From Verticillium longisporum (Eukaryota; Ascomycota; Sordariomycetes; Glomerellales; Plectosphaerellaceae): a DNA stretch of 64,000 nt. Of this stretch, positions 11,753 through 23,026 are shown piece after piece. The notes under the pieces are model-generated. The model was not told where the DNA came from and did not search any database. It saw nothing but the letters and a program-made list of their open reading frames with translations. The stretch covers positions 5,394,001 to 5,458,000 of the forward strand of contig JAETXT010000001.1 in assembly GCA_019188255.1 (NCBI GenBank). Reading direction: 5' to 3'. A program made the position numbers and the translations under genes. Position 1 is the first letter of the stretch; each line of letters opens with the position of its first letter.

Positions 11753-12810
11753 TATGCGTACATGTACGTGAGACAGAGAAGGAGCGTGCACCTTTGCTCA
11801 AAGCTCAGGTAGCTGTGCTGCTCTGTTGCTCTGCTGCTCCGGGCATAACGACGACGTCATTCTTTCGCCCTTGCTGTTTCCCGTTTCCCTCTCCTGCCAG
11901 GTCCAATCCTACCGGCGCACTGCCCCTGCCACCCCCTAGTTTAATCTGATTTCAGCTCAACCTCACATTCCAATGAAATCAACTTGCCTCGTATCTGCCT
12001 CCCCCGGGCAGGCAAGGTACCCAGACCGGTAGGAGCTCCAGTGGTCTCGATCCCGATCGTACATGCCAGCTCCACCTCGTCATGATGTCCCCGTCAGGTG
12101 CAACCCTTACCCACCAGGCGCCCCCCGTGGCATCTGCTCCGTTCAACGACGACATCATCCGTCTCAAGGAATCATTCCAATTGTCTAGTGTATCCTCTTT
12201 TCCTCTCGCCTTTTTTTTACGTGCTTTTGCCACAGACAAAAAGTGGCTTACCAGCGCTTCCACACAGCTCACGACCAGTTTTACACTCCATTGATCCAAT
12301 CCGTCATCCTCTTCTGAGCCTTGAGTCTCGAGTCTTGGTCTGCTCACGTCGTGATAAGTAAACCACCTACCTAGGCTTCTGAGCTACTACCATCAGCTAC
12401 GCCAGAATTCAAGACCTTTCGACTACACTGTTTGACAGTAACGCTCGTCTGAAGAGGCCAGGCCCTCCAATCGACCCAGCGATCAACTGCCCAGCCTATC
12501 GACGTGCTGTCGAAACACCTGTGCCTAGACGCGCATTCGGTCACCTGGCGTCCCCCGGTTACCAACACCCTAGCTGGCTCCTGAATCCCCCCCGTCCGTA
12601 ATCCACAGCCTGGAGGCACACGGGGTTTGCTCCGATCGCCCAAGCCAATCAGTCGAACCACAGCCAGGTCGTACCGCCCCAGCTTGTCACCTCACCCACC
12701 ACACATGCTATCAGCGATCCAGCGACACCGTCAACAGGCCCCTGGCCAGCTGTATCCGACGCCGTGCTCTGCCTCCTCCGACCTACCACTCCCCCTTCTC
12801 GTCCTTCTGC
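11243..12810. other. Intergenic region between divergent genes
   Basis: The gap separates the 5' end of the Zn2Cys6 gene (minus) from the 5' end of the UV endonuclease (plus), so it should hold both promoters. Apart from the palindromic motif clusters I see no gene. The last 600 bases are pyrimidine-rich on the plus strand, as is common in fungal 5' leaders. Confidence 0.55.
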
Positions 12811-15028
12811 ATGAGGAGCATTCGTTCCGGCAGGGCCAATCAAGTGCATAATTTTTTGGTGTGGTCATTTGCGGCTCGATCGTTGCCAGCCGGCCAACGT
12901 CCATCCCCTTTGCAGCCCCAGTCATCGTTCTCGATTCGAGCCGCATGTGGTGCTGCCCACATTATTCCCATCACACATATACCCAGGCGTTTCTCCAGCA
13001 TGGCGTCCAAACGTAGAAGATCCAGCACTTCCATTGCTTCAACAAAACCCGGTACAGAGAACAGCAGTAGGAAACCACAACGCAAGACTTCGCCGACCAC
13101 ACAAGAACCTCCGAGGAGATTGGGTCGTCATCGCACAGCTGACAGCAAGCCTGTCAAGGAAGAGGCCATGGAGGCAACCAACAGCGCCGCCGCGCCGCGG
13201 CTCCCATCTCTCGATCAAGACACCCCTGCAAGACGAAGAGATGCCGCTAGACAGGTCGCAACACCACGCAAGTGTGTCTCCGATGTGATGAAGGAACTCA
13301 GTGACATGGAGGAGCGCCTGCAAAGCTCTGTCAAGCGTCAGCGCTTGGCCATTCAGGATTCGGGCCTTGTCGATGATGTCCCCCACGCCGCCCTCTCAAA
13401 CCTCAAGCGGCACGCAAAAGTCGCAATGTGGTTCGAGAGAACCTAGCCAACGGCGTTCGCATGGCCACCTCCGTCGATGAAATAGAGCACGCCCCGTCAC
13501 TTGATACTGACGCCATTGCCGCCGCCAACGACATCGAGGCCGACGCCGATGACAGGGAGCAAGAGGCTGAGGAGGAGCTGGCGGAGCGCGGCGCTGCACG
13601 ACCACCACCCGTGAATAGCAACCTTCTCCCTCTCCCGTGGAAGGGCCGAATTGGATATGTAGGTGGCAATCCCAATTTTTGCCATGCAAGAAAGCTTACC
13701 GTGTCTGCAGGCCTGTCTCAACACGTATCTTCGAGAAGCAATCCCGCCTGTTTTCAGTTCCCGTACTTGCAGGATCGCGTCTATCATCCAACACCGCCAT
13801 CCTTTGACAGACCCATCTCAGCCCGAACATCCCACTAAGAACAGGCCGGATGAATCCAAACCTCAAGGACATTAGGCTCGGCCGAGAGTATGTTGAGCGC
13901 TTGGGGTTGGCGAACGCGCAAGACATAGTCAAAATGATCCGGTGGAATGATAAATACGGCATCAAATTCATGCGACTCAGCTCCGAGATGTTCCCCTTTG
14001 CTAGTCACGCCGAGTACGGCTACAGTCTCGCGCCATTTGCTTCGGAGGCACTAGCTGAGGCCGGATCTGTTGCCGGAGAGCTTGGTCATCGCTTGACGAC
14101 TCATCCAGGGCAGTTCACGCAATTGGGCTCGCCGCGGCCTGAGGTTATAAAGGCTGCTGTACGCGACCTCATATACCACGATGAGCTTCTCACGTTGTTG
14201 CACCTGCCAGAACAGCAGGATCGCGATGCCGTCATGATCCTGCACATGGGAGGTACCTACGGCGACAAAGCTGCAACGTTGGATCGTTTCCGGACGAATT
14301 ATGCGACGCTGTCTCCTTCGGTGAAGAATCGTCTCGTCTTGGAAAATGATGATGTGTCTTGGACAGTTCATGATCTTCTACCCATATGCGAGGAGCTCAA
14401 CATCCCACTTGTGCTCGACTTTCATCACCACAACATCCTTTTTGATGCCACAGAGGTGCGCGAGGGCACAGAGGATATCATCGAGCTCTTCCCACGCATT
14501 CGAGCCACCTGGACACGAAAACAAATTACCCAGAAGATGCACTACAGCGAGCAATGCCCTAGCGCTGTGACACCCAGAGATAGGAGAAAACACTCCCCTA
14601 GGGTGCGCACACTCCCGCCGTGCGCAGACGACATGGATCTCATGATCGAGGCCAAGGACAAGGAGCAGGCAGTCTTCGAGCTGATGCGCGCCTTCAGGCT
14701 GCCAGGGTACGATACCTTTAATGACCTGATACCGCACATGCGAGACGATGACCACCGACCCGTACCGAAACCTGTGAGTAAAGGGAAAAAGAAGACGCCG
14801 ACGAAGAAGAGAAAGATCAAAGGGGAGGACGACGACGTTGACATGGACAAGGAGGAAGATCTAGAGACAGACATGCCAGAGACGGTGCGTGCGCCAGTCT
14901 CTGCTGAAGACTTTGGTATGGGCGGGCCACAAAACCGGGTGTACTGGCCTGAGGGTATGGAGGCTTGGCTGAAGCCGAAGAAGCGTGAGGTGAAGAAAGT
15001 CCCAAAAGTGACGCAAGTCGCTGCTTGA
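12811..15028 (+). CDS. uve1: UV damage endonuclease (UVDE/Uve1 family)
   Basis: UVDE nicks DNA 5' of UV photoproducts and starts a photolyase-independent repair path. The conserved TIM-barrel region is clear: CLNTYLR, FSSRTCRI, HRHPL.DPSQPEHPTKNRPD, FMRLSSEMFPFASH, THPGQFTQLGSP, MILHMGG, LVLENDD, LDFHHHN, KMHYSE and DLMIEAKDKEQAVFEL. A 52-nt intron spans 13659-13710. Two starts are in frame: 12811, which adds 63 residues rich in Arg with no acidic residue, and 13000 (MASKRRR). The C-terminus is Lys-rich and could be a nuclear signal. The frame is broken twice relative to the family: an A run at 13416-13419 appears one base short, and near 13858-13860 one base extra or two missing is needed. 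Both sit at homopolymers, so assembly error is likely; otherwise the gene is inactive. Confidence 0.9.
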
Positions 15029-16015
15029 GACGGGCAGTCTGGTAGATGGAAGCTGTGTCTCGCTGGGATCGAACCTCGAAATTGAAACCTTGTACAAATG
15101 GCATGCATATGCATGTACGCCGTGGCGTGTTGGATATTGTATGGAACTATCAAACTCGAATGTCCAAACGGATTTGCAGTACCACGAAGGAAAATCATCG
15201 CTCTTGCCACAGATCCCTGCAAGACCATGAACAAGGCCTTTGTGTCATACGATAAGCGGAGGCATGCCGACAGAGATGTGCCTGACCCCCGGGCCCGCGT
15301 CGACTCCGATACTTCTCCGACGCGAGGGGGTTTCGCAGTTCTTGTGGTGTATTCCATGCCGCTATCTTGACCCCTACTTGTTCGTTCGCGGTCCACTGAT
15401 CGGCACCCGGAGCAAGATGGACGTATCGCAGGGGGTTCCGATGCGAGGGGTTGGATACCCCGCGTCTCCACCCAAGATTTATTGCAGGTGTCTATCATTG
15501 TCTCGGCTCTCTTGACAGTACATGAGTGAGCGAGCGGGCTTCAACAGGCCAGACGTGACACTTGTTTGAAGGGTTATCGCGGGTGGTAGGGTAGATGAGG
15601 CCTGATAACGCGGTACCGGCACCGGCTCCTGTGGCCTCGGCTGCGTCATCTGAGCGTGTCAGTCTCGGGGCCGGCTCCGCTCCGGAGAAGGGGGGTCTGG
15701 AGTCGGGAGTTTTGGACTTGACTGGAATAGGGAGGTGAGATCGGTTGTCGGGGCGGGGCCACTGCGTGCGGGACAGACAGGAGGACATCGGTATTGTGGG
15801 GGGAGGATTGCTCAGTTGCAGAACGTAGACCCAGCAGCCTGCCGTGTCGCCTTGGGAGGGTTACGTTCAGGCTTGTTGATGGTGCTCTCTGTGACGATCC
15901 CGGGGGTTAAATGTGAGGCCGAGAATTCGTATAAGAGGGCCAGGAGGAGCCTGAACGACGAGGAGTTGTGTTGAGAGTTTTTCAAAAACTCATTCTCTCG
16001 TGGTGTGTTATCGTC
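15029..16015. other. Intergenic, nothing recognised
   Basis: 3' flank of the UV endonuclease and promoter of the M20 amidohydrolase. A TTCGATCCC-like sequence occurs on the minus strand near 15062-15075 but lacks the rest of a tRNA. Confidence 0.5.
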
Positions 16016-17404
16016 ATGTCCCGACTTTATGCTGCTGCTCTACTCTTTGCCCTCGCGGCTCCGGCCCTGGCGCAAAACTGCTCGGCGCCTGTCCCTGGCA
16101 ACATCACGGCCAGCGTGCACTTCAAGGCCGTTTCGGACTACCTCGACTCGATCGCGGACGACCTATGGCCGCTCAACAAGGAGATCCATGACAACCCTGA
16201 GCTGGGATACGAGGAGGTGGAGGCGCACGACCTTCTCACGTCCTTCATGGAAAGCCAAGACGGTTGGAACGTGACGCGGTCGTTGGGCGGGATCGACACG
16301 GCTTTCATGGCCGTCTTTGAGGGCAGTGGAGGGGGTCCTGTCATATCTTTCAACGCGGAGTACGGTGCGTATATCAGAGGAAAGCCATCGGCCGAGATTC
16401 CAAACTAACAGCATCCAGACGCCCTCCCGGGCCTCGGCCATGCCTGCGGCCACAACCTCATCGCGACAGCCTCGGTCGGCGGCGCCCTCGCCACGGCGGA
16501 GATCATGCGCGCAGAAAGCCTGGCCGGCCGGGTGATACTCTTCGGCACGCCAGCGGAGGAGTCCCTCGGCGGCAAGGTCAAGATGCTTGAAGCCGGTCTC
16601 TTCGACGACGCACAGATCGACATCAGCCTCATCTCGCACCCGACGGCCGGCAACGACAGTCCGTACATGATCACGACGGCGACGGACCGCTTCGACGTCG
16701 AGTACCACGGCCGCGAGGCCCACGCCGCCGCGGGCCCGTGGGAGGGCGTCAACGCGCAGGACGCGCTGCTCGTCGCCAACACGGCGCTGGGGTTCATGCG
16801 CCCGCAGATGCGGCCCAGTGACAAGGTGCACGGCTTCATCGCGAGCGGCGGCAGCCGCATCAACGTCATCCCCGCGCTCGCGACGGCGTCGTACCAGATC
16901 CGCTCCAACGATGCCGAGCAGCTGGCCAACTTTACCGAGCGCGTCGTCGCTTGCTTCGAGGCCGGCGCCCTGGCGTCGGGTGCCGAGATGAACCTGACGA
17001 TGCGGCCTTATGGCTACGCCAACATGGTGTCCAACGACGCGCTGGCCGAGTCGTACACGGCGTGGTTCGAGAGTCTCGGCGGCGATATGGAGGATCCCGT
17101 CATCGACAAGAAGCGTGATCCTTCAGGCAGCACAGACCAGGGCAATATCAGCCATGACTTCCCTTCCATCAGCCCCTACTTCGGCATCACCAACGAGGAC
17201 GGAAGCCAGCCGGCGGGCGGGCCGCACACGACAGCTTTCGAAGTCGCTTCTGGCAGTCGGGCGGCGTTTGACAAGGCCATCATGGTAGCCAAGAGCCTTG
17301 CCGGTGTGGCTGTTGATGTGCTGACGGTTGAGGGGCTGCTTGAGAAGATCAAGGAGGAGTTCGAGCAAACCAAAAAGTCCAGCAAAAGGAAGGCTCGCCG
17401 CTAG
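16016..17404 (+). CDS. Secreted M20-family amidohydrolase/peptidase
   Basis: Exons 16016-16364 and 16419-17404 join in frame to 444 residues; the 54-nt intron has a GTGCGT donor, a CTAAC branch point and a CAG acceptor. The first ATG gives a clean signal peptide (LYAAALLFALAAPALA) with likely cleavage before QNC, so export is expected. Metallo-amidohydrolase motifs follow in order: an E..ELGYEE region, EYDALPGLGHACGHN (metal ligands Asp and His), GTPAEE (catalytic Glu pair), SHPTAG, the REAHAAAGPWEG dimerisation/active-site segment and a C-terminal GGPHTTAF. The family hydrolyses N-acyl amino acids, small peptides or aminobenzoyl-glutamate-like amides; the actual substrate is not readable. 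It is convergent with the regulator at 17510-19830, their stops being about 105 bases apart. Confidence 0.92.
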
Positions 17405-17509
17405 CCGTAGACTTTCTTGTAAATAAAGCATTAGACACAAATCGCGGAACTCAAACATTCATGTACAGATCATTCCACGGTAGCGCTGGTCCATCATATC
17501 CTCCCAGTC

Positions 17510-19830
17510 TTAGCCTTCGTGGTGCCCGTAAATATCTTGCCACGCTCTCTGCGTGCTTGCAGTCGTGTCTTCCCCCAAGTACACCTGCCGGATGAAGCGG
17601 TCTGCCTCAGCAATAATTCTCACACTCTGCTCAACACTCGGCGACGCTGGGTCGCCCATCACCTCCTGCCATCCCTCCAGAAGCTGTCGCAAGTGCTCGC
17701 CGGCAGACAGAATCTCTGAGCCAATGAGCTCTCGGAGCGCTGGCACCCGACAGGCAGCCAGGAGGACGAGCATCGCACCAGCCATGCTAGTCGCCGTTAG
17801 AAAAAGTCTCAGGATGATGGCCCAATATGCTTACGATAGTGAACAGATCCATGTGTCCACCAAGACGGTCTGTCCATAACCCCTGAGGTTCATGATGTGC
17901 AGCAGGCATGCGTCTAAGCACATCTTGCAGCTTGCCATGACCTCCTTTCCAGCGATCCCATCACCTGGGCTGCGCACGGCTGCTGGAGGTGCCATGCCGC
18001 TCAGCATCCACATGAAGTAGGGCCGATAGATCACGCTTCGGCAAGTAGAGTACCGCTGCCTCAAAAAGGCACCAGCTTCGGTGGCGGTGGGGGTTTCGTC
18101 AACAGTGAACGCAAAAGCAGGGGAGAACCTCGCGCCACTCGTCGAGTTGGTGGTTGAGTTCGCGGACGACTGCGGGGAACCGGGTGGGATCGAGAGCAGC
18201 TCCAGTAGTCTGAGCGTAGAGTAGGTGGTGAACGCGGTTCAGAAGCCGTCGCATGGAGATACACGCCAAAAGGTAGAGAGAAGCAAGTTCCTGTTGATGT
18301 GCGTCGGCATGGGTGTGGTATTCGCCTGGAAGGGGCGTTGTCGATTCAATGGCAGAAATTCCTGACTGCGGCAGGGCAGAAAGCTCGGCGAGATAATCGC
18401 TACTGTATGTCAATAAACTGGTCATGGGGTAGCCGTGCGTACTCTCTTGTTTCAAGCTTACCTCTCCAGGATATAACAGGACCAAAATATGCGTCTAATG
18501 CGCTCGCTGTCTTCCGTTGAGTCGTCCTCTGAGGTGTAGGAGAGCAACAGCAGGCATTTGGCTGCAGCGGCGTTGATATACTCCCAAGCCTGAAGCGGGC
18601 GACGTAAGAATGCAAAGTACATAGCAACGTAGAACAGGCAGTGGGTTGACGTGCTTCCAATGTGTGTGTGCACGACATGGAGTCTTTTAAGCACGCCGTC
18701 GAAGTAAACGTCGGCCATGGCCTTCTTCGACGCGCGTGTCTCATGGTCTTTCTGGGTCAGAGATGTCGTGCCGCTGACCAAGTTCGCTGTGACCTGCCCA
18801 GCAAGACCCAACGCCATAGTCAATAACGCCAGGCACACTTCGATGCTGTCCTCTTCAGGCACGCCATTGACTATGAGGGCGCGCACCCCAGCCATTTGTT
18901 GCTGAGACATGGTGGGGTACCAAAAGTTTACCGTTTGGCCGAAGGACTCGAGGATTTCGTCAACTTCGCGAGGCGTCACGAAAGGATACCACGTCGATGA
19001 ACGGGACTTGATCGGAGGACGAGCTTGCTCGAGACGGAAGATGGGGTCGTATCCATCGCGAAGGCCGGGGAAGACGTCAAAATGCGGCCACTGGAGGACG
19101 GCCTCGGTGGCCGAGGTGTGCATGGAAGCGAGTACGGCATTGTCGAGGTTGTTCGCCGCCGGCGGCCAGTGGGACTCGGAGAGAGGTGTCCGATGGTGGA
19201 GAACCTCGGTACGGGGTGAGGAGGAGAATGAGGCGGCTCTAGGGACGGCGGTGGGAAGGTTAGGCGACACCATGGACTGGCGACGACGGTGCTGTTGCTG
19301 CTGATGATCCTGGGGTGAAGGCGCGGTCTTCGCGGCGACATGTGATGAGCCATGTCGGTCGACCAAGGTAAATGAAGTGGGGTGACTGACAATGGCGGGG
19401 ATAGCGGACTTCATCTCATGGAGAAATTTCTCAACACGGAGGACGCTCTCGAGGATGAGGTCACTTTTGCCTCGGCTGCCACAAGGTCAGCCATCCATCA
19501 TGATGCGAGGGTACCACTCGGATCTATCTCACGAGTTGGCTTCGGAGCCGTATGTACACTCCTGGCGCGAACCATCGCATGACGCGCAAGGGGTGTTGCC
19601 ATTGCATCTTATCTTCTTGGCACGGCACGCATCACACTGTGTGTGTGTGAAACATGATTAGCTTTGTGATGTCTCCAGACGGTAAGACCCTGAAGAGGAT
19701 GTGCAGCGCCGATCTCGATTGAGAGGCAGAGCGCGTCGTCTCATTGCGGCAGAGGGAGGGTAATGCGGCTCACAGCATGGCTTGTCCGAAGCCTCTTCCT
19801 GGCCGGCTCCGAGCCAGATTCGTGGTCCAT
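17510..19830 (-). CDS. Zn2Cys6 fungal-specific transcription factor
   Basis: Exons read about 19830-19774, 19636-19533, 19475-18462, 18402-17835 and 17786-17510. The first encodes a basic N-terminus ending SHA. The second carries a regular zinc cluster (CDACRAKKIRC, then CASC, then C). The third opens with a heptad-like helix (ILESVLRVEKFLHEM), probably the dimerisation coil, and continues into a fungal-specific TF domain (FWYPTMS, IRRIFWSCYILER). The zinc cluster is easily missed because it lies on two short exons upstream of the long open frame. In exon 4 the frame shifts at a G run at 18120-18123: dropping one base joins WREVLP to an open frame running through RQRYSTCRSVIYRPYFMWML. The product would be about 672 residues. 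Targets are unknown; the convergent amidohydrolase is only a positional neighbour. Confidence 0.85.
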
Positions 19831-21056
19831 GACATGACGCGGGATGTCGACCAGTTTGGATCAGTCAATCGCTTGGGGACGAAACGGGTCGTGGTGGGTG
19901 CATGATACGATCCGAGGCGGACCGAGGTGTCGTGAGCAATAGAAAAGGGACTTTGTCAGTGATGGAAAATGCGGAGAGAATCAGAAGGGGCACAAGGACA
20001 AAGACCGAAGGCGCGCACAGGCGCCAGGTGCACGCCGCACGAGGCGTTGAAGACCCGACCCGACAGAGCGGAAGTTGCGACCTGGGGCCAACCTGCCCTG
20101 CGTGTGGCTGGCTGGTGGGTGCTTCCTTCCCGTGCCTGTCCTTAGTGACCTGACACGAGCATGCTACTGGTACCTACCTACCACTTATGGCACTGAAGGT
20201 GAGGTCGGGCGGGTACGTACTGTACCTGCCTTCCACGAGATGCGGGGGCTGCGGGGTTACGCAGACAGGGGGACGGCAGCACCTGCTGCGGTCAAACTGC
20301 TCGCAGCCATCAAGCCATTGTCAAGCCATACCAAGCCACAGCAGCCTTTCGACCTGGACACCTCGTCTGAGGTTTGCGAACGGGCACGGATGAAAACACC
20401 AAGCAACATTATCGTCATCAGGCCCCAACTTTGACTTCAACTTGACGCCAGATAAGATGGCCTTTCCTGGTACGCTGCCCACTGGGCTCTGCCAACCAGG
20501 CAGTTCTCGGAACAATATGAGGCAATGATCAACCCATGCCATGCAGTCCGCCAAAAGCCCACCGTCCTCCTGACTGTCAAATCACCACCGCCGTTATGTT
20601 GCCGTCTTAGAACCGGTCTGGGCTGATTTGCAAAGGCTCCCCTCGATATGCGCTGGGAGATGGTCAGCTCGGTCATCCCACCGGCCCATGCGTCGTTGTC
20701 GTTGGTCACCCAACCCACGTGGTGCCTCAACACCAAGGGACACGTCCGCTTGGTCCCCAACCTGCTGCAGCTCTAGCAAAAGATCGACAATGCTCGATGA
20801 AGCAATGCCAACTTCTAGGCGGCATCGTGTCGCGGCAAAGGAAAGACATTGGTCGGCCGAAACGCCAAAGATTATCTCGAGTCATTTGCGAAGCCCTCTC
20901 AAGGTCTTTCTGCGGTGATGGCGATTCTTTTCTTGGTCCCCAGAGGGGCCCGCTGGAAGAATGCTTAAAAAAGCCTTGAGCAGCCAAGTGGCTGTTGCGT
21001 GAGGATGAAGCTGCAGTTCCATTTCCAGAAGACTGAACCAACGCCCAAGACGAATA
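19831..21056. other. Intergenic between divergent genes
   Basis: This region should contain the promoters of the regulator (minus) and of the secreted EEP-fold protein (plus). A short GGTACCTACC motif lies near 20169. Frames of about 100 codons are present on both strands but show no domain and overlap one another. Confidence 0.5.
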
Positions 21057-22586
21057 ATGCATCACCGATCCGTTGTGCCCATCGCGTTATCCGCGGCTTT
21101 TGCAAGCTTCGGCCTCAGTGCCCCTTCGGCAGACCGACTCAACGTCAGACAGCTTTCTGGCTCACTTGCAGTGGTCGGAGGTCAAGAACCCTTGACATTC
21201 AGGTACACCACACCCGACGCCTACTCTACAAACTGGGTAGGCCTTTACTATCCAGGTGGTGGCCCTATCAACCGAGTCAAACCGGAGCAATCCCTCGTCT
21301 GGGCCTACGCTCCTGACTCGGAGGGCACCGTCAAACTGTCTCCATCTGGTCTGCAACCGGGGAACTACTCCGCCTATTTTCTTGCGCGGGACGGCTACAA
21401 GTGGCTCGCCGAGCCCATCACGGCCGTTCTGCCCCGTGCTCCATCTGGGCCCCTTTCCTTTCTCGTCAACAAGGCAACTCTTCACAATGCTCGTCGGGGC
21501 GAGGCCTATGAGGCTCGAGTCGGAGGCTTCGTTGCCGGTGGTAGCGAGGCTCTGACTTTCTCGCAGGCCTCCAGTGACAGCTGGGCCAAGGTATCTCCTG
21601 AGGGGACCATCACGGGCACACCTGGCCGCACAGCATCCAACACATACATCACTTTGCGCGCAACATCAGGAGATTCTTCAGCTGAAATCAAGCCCACCAT
21701 CCCCGTTCGCCGTGCTGGTTCTTCTCTCGTCAAGACACTTCGAGTCCTGACTTTCAACATGTGGCACGGGGGCACCCAGGTTGACAACTACCACGAGAAA
21801 CAAGTCCGCTTCCTTCTCGAGAGCAACGTCGACATTGTGGGCCTTCAGGAGGACCAGAGCGGCCGCCACGCTCACCGCCTGGCAAATGCCCTGGGGTGGC
21901 ACTACTGGGCCAGCTCGCGCAGCGTCGGTGTCATTAGCCGTTACCCCATCGCCGAGAAGTTTGGGGAGATCAACGCCTCGGGCGGTGTTCGCATCGCGCT
22001 CGACGGGGATGAGCAACAAATCAACTTCTGGGTTGTGCATCTCGGCTACACACCTTACGGACCCTATGACTTCTGCTTCGACGGCATGGACGTTGAGACT
22101 GTCATCGAGCGCGAGGTAAAGTCGGGACGTACGCCTCAGATCACCGACACTCTGGCCGCCATGAAGGGACAGATTGCATCCGCTGGGGATGTGCCTGTGC
22201 TCCTCGTTGGCGACTTCAACGCACCTTCCCACCTTGACTGGACTGAGGCTCTCAGGAAGAAGAATTGCGGCTTTGCTAACGTACCGTGGCCGACGTCTGT
22301 CAAGACCACGGACGCGGGCCTGGTTGACTCGTTCCGCGTTGCGAACCCAGACCCCGTCAAGGTGCCCGGCATCACTTGGTCACCCTTATTCCCTTTCCAC
22401 GATGGGGCAACGGGACGCTCCGAGCCGCAAGACCGTATCGACTTCATATACCATGCTGGCAATCTGACGGTCAAGAACTCCAAGGACGTCGTTGTCGGTA
22501 ACCCCAAGCCGTCGCCGAATCACAAGCAGAATGAGTGGAACACGGACCATGCAACTATTTTGACGACGTATGAACTGCCTGCTTGA
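21057..22586 (+). CDS. Secreted endonuclease/exonuclease/phosphatase-fold protein
   Basis: A single uninterrupted frame of 509 residues. The N-terminus (MHHRSVVPIALSAAFASFGLSA) is a likely signal peptide. Residues about 25-125 form a beta-sandwich-like region (WVGLYYPGG). Residues about 135-220 resemble a putative Ig domain (GTITGTPG, as in He_PIG repeats). The catalytic domain starts at about 228 with LRVLTFNMWHGG, then IVGLQED (metal-binding Glu), the VGDFNAPSHLDW segment (Asp and Asn) and a final NTDHATI (catalytic His). This is the DNase I/sphingomyelinase superfamily; a secreted phosphodiesterase acting on nucleic acid or phospholipid is plausible but cannot be chosen from sequence alone. 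Lack of introns, unlike most neighbours, is notable. It is convergent with the Gly-Tyr-Ser repeat gene. Confidence 0.9.
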   Translation: MHHRSVVPIALSAAFASFGLSAPSADRLNVRQLSGSLAVVGGQEPLTFRYTTPDAYSTNWVGLYYPGGGPINRVKPEQSLVWAYAPDSEGTVKLSPSGLQPGNYSAYFLARDGYKWLAEPITAVLPRAPSGPLSFLVNKATLHNARRGEAYEARVGGFVAGGSEALTFSQASSDSWAKVSPEGTITGTPGRTASNTYITLRATSGDSSAEIKPTIPVRRAGSSLVKTLRVLTFNMWHGGTQVDNYHEKQVRFLLESNVDIVGLQEDQSGRHAHRLANALGWHYWASSRSVGVISRYPIAEKFGEINASGGVRIALDGDEQQINFWVVHLGYTPYGPYDFCFDGMDVETVIEREVKSGRTPQITDTLAAMKGQIASAGDVPVLLVGDFNAPSHLDWTEALRKKNCGFANVPWPTSVKTTDAGLVDSFRVANPDPVKVPGITWSPLFPFHDGATGRSEPQDRIDFIYHAGNLTVKNSKDVVVGNPKPSPNHKQNEWNTDHATILTTYELPA

Positions 22587-23026
22587 AAATCTGAGGCATT
22601 TGAGCCTCACTTGAATATAAGTGTTGTAGGACGTCCATTGATTGTACGTCTCTACTTTTGGACTGTCAACGTATGATATCACTATGCTATGACTGCAATT
22701 CAACTTTGCAGGGACTGGGAGGGTAATTGGGAGGCATAGCAGATGCCCGAATCTGCAATTTGCTTACGACTACGACGCCCGCTTTTTCGCTACCTAGCAC
22801 TAAGGAGACGTTACGAGAACCTTGAAACCTTTTGGAACGTTTTCTTTTCTCACATGTGCATGATCCAGGTCAGAACACGTAATGTTTACACAACTCACTG
22901 CATGCATACGAATGGGAGCACAAGTGAGGGGACCCATATCAGTATGATGGTTTGCTTGTCAGAACTAAGTGCCGCTCATTCTGTCTACTACCTTGATGTG
23001 TATGCTGAAGACTCTCGTGTGGGCCA
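22587..23026. other. Convergent intergenic spacer
   Basis: This spacer holds the 3' flanks of two converging genes. A TTGAATATAAG stretch near 22612 could be part of a fungal poly(A) signal region; nothing else was recognised. Confidence 0.4.

Noticed and set aside
15055..15080. TTCGATCCC-like B-box on the minus strand suggesting a tRNA
   Set aside because: No matching T-stem, A-box or acceptor stem is present in the expected positions.
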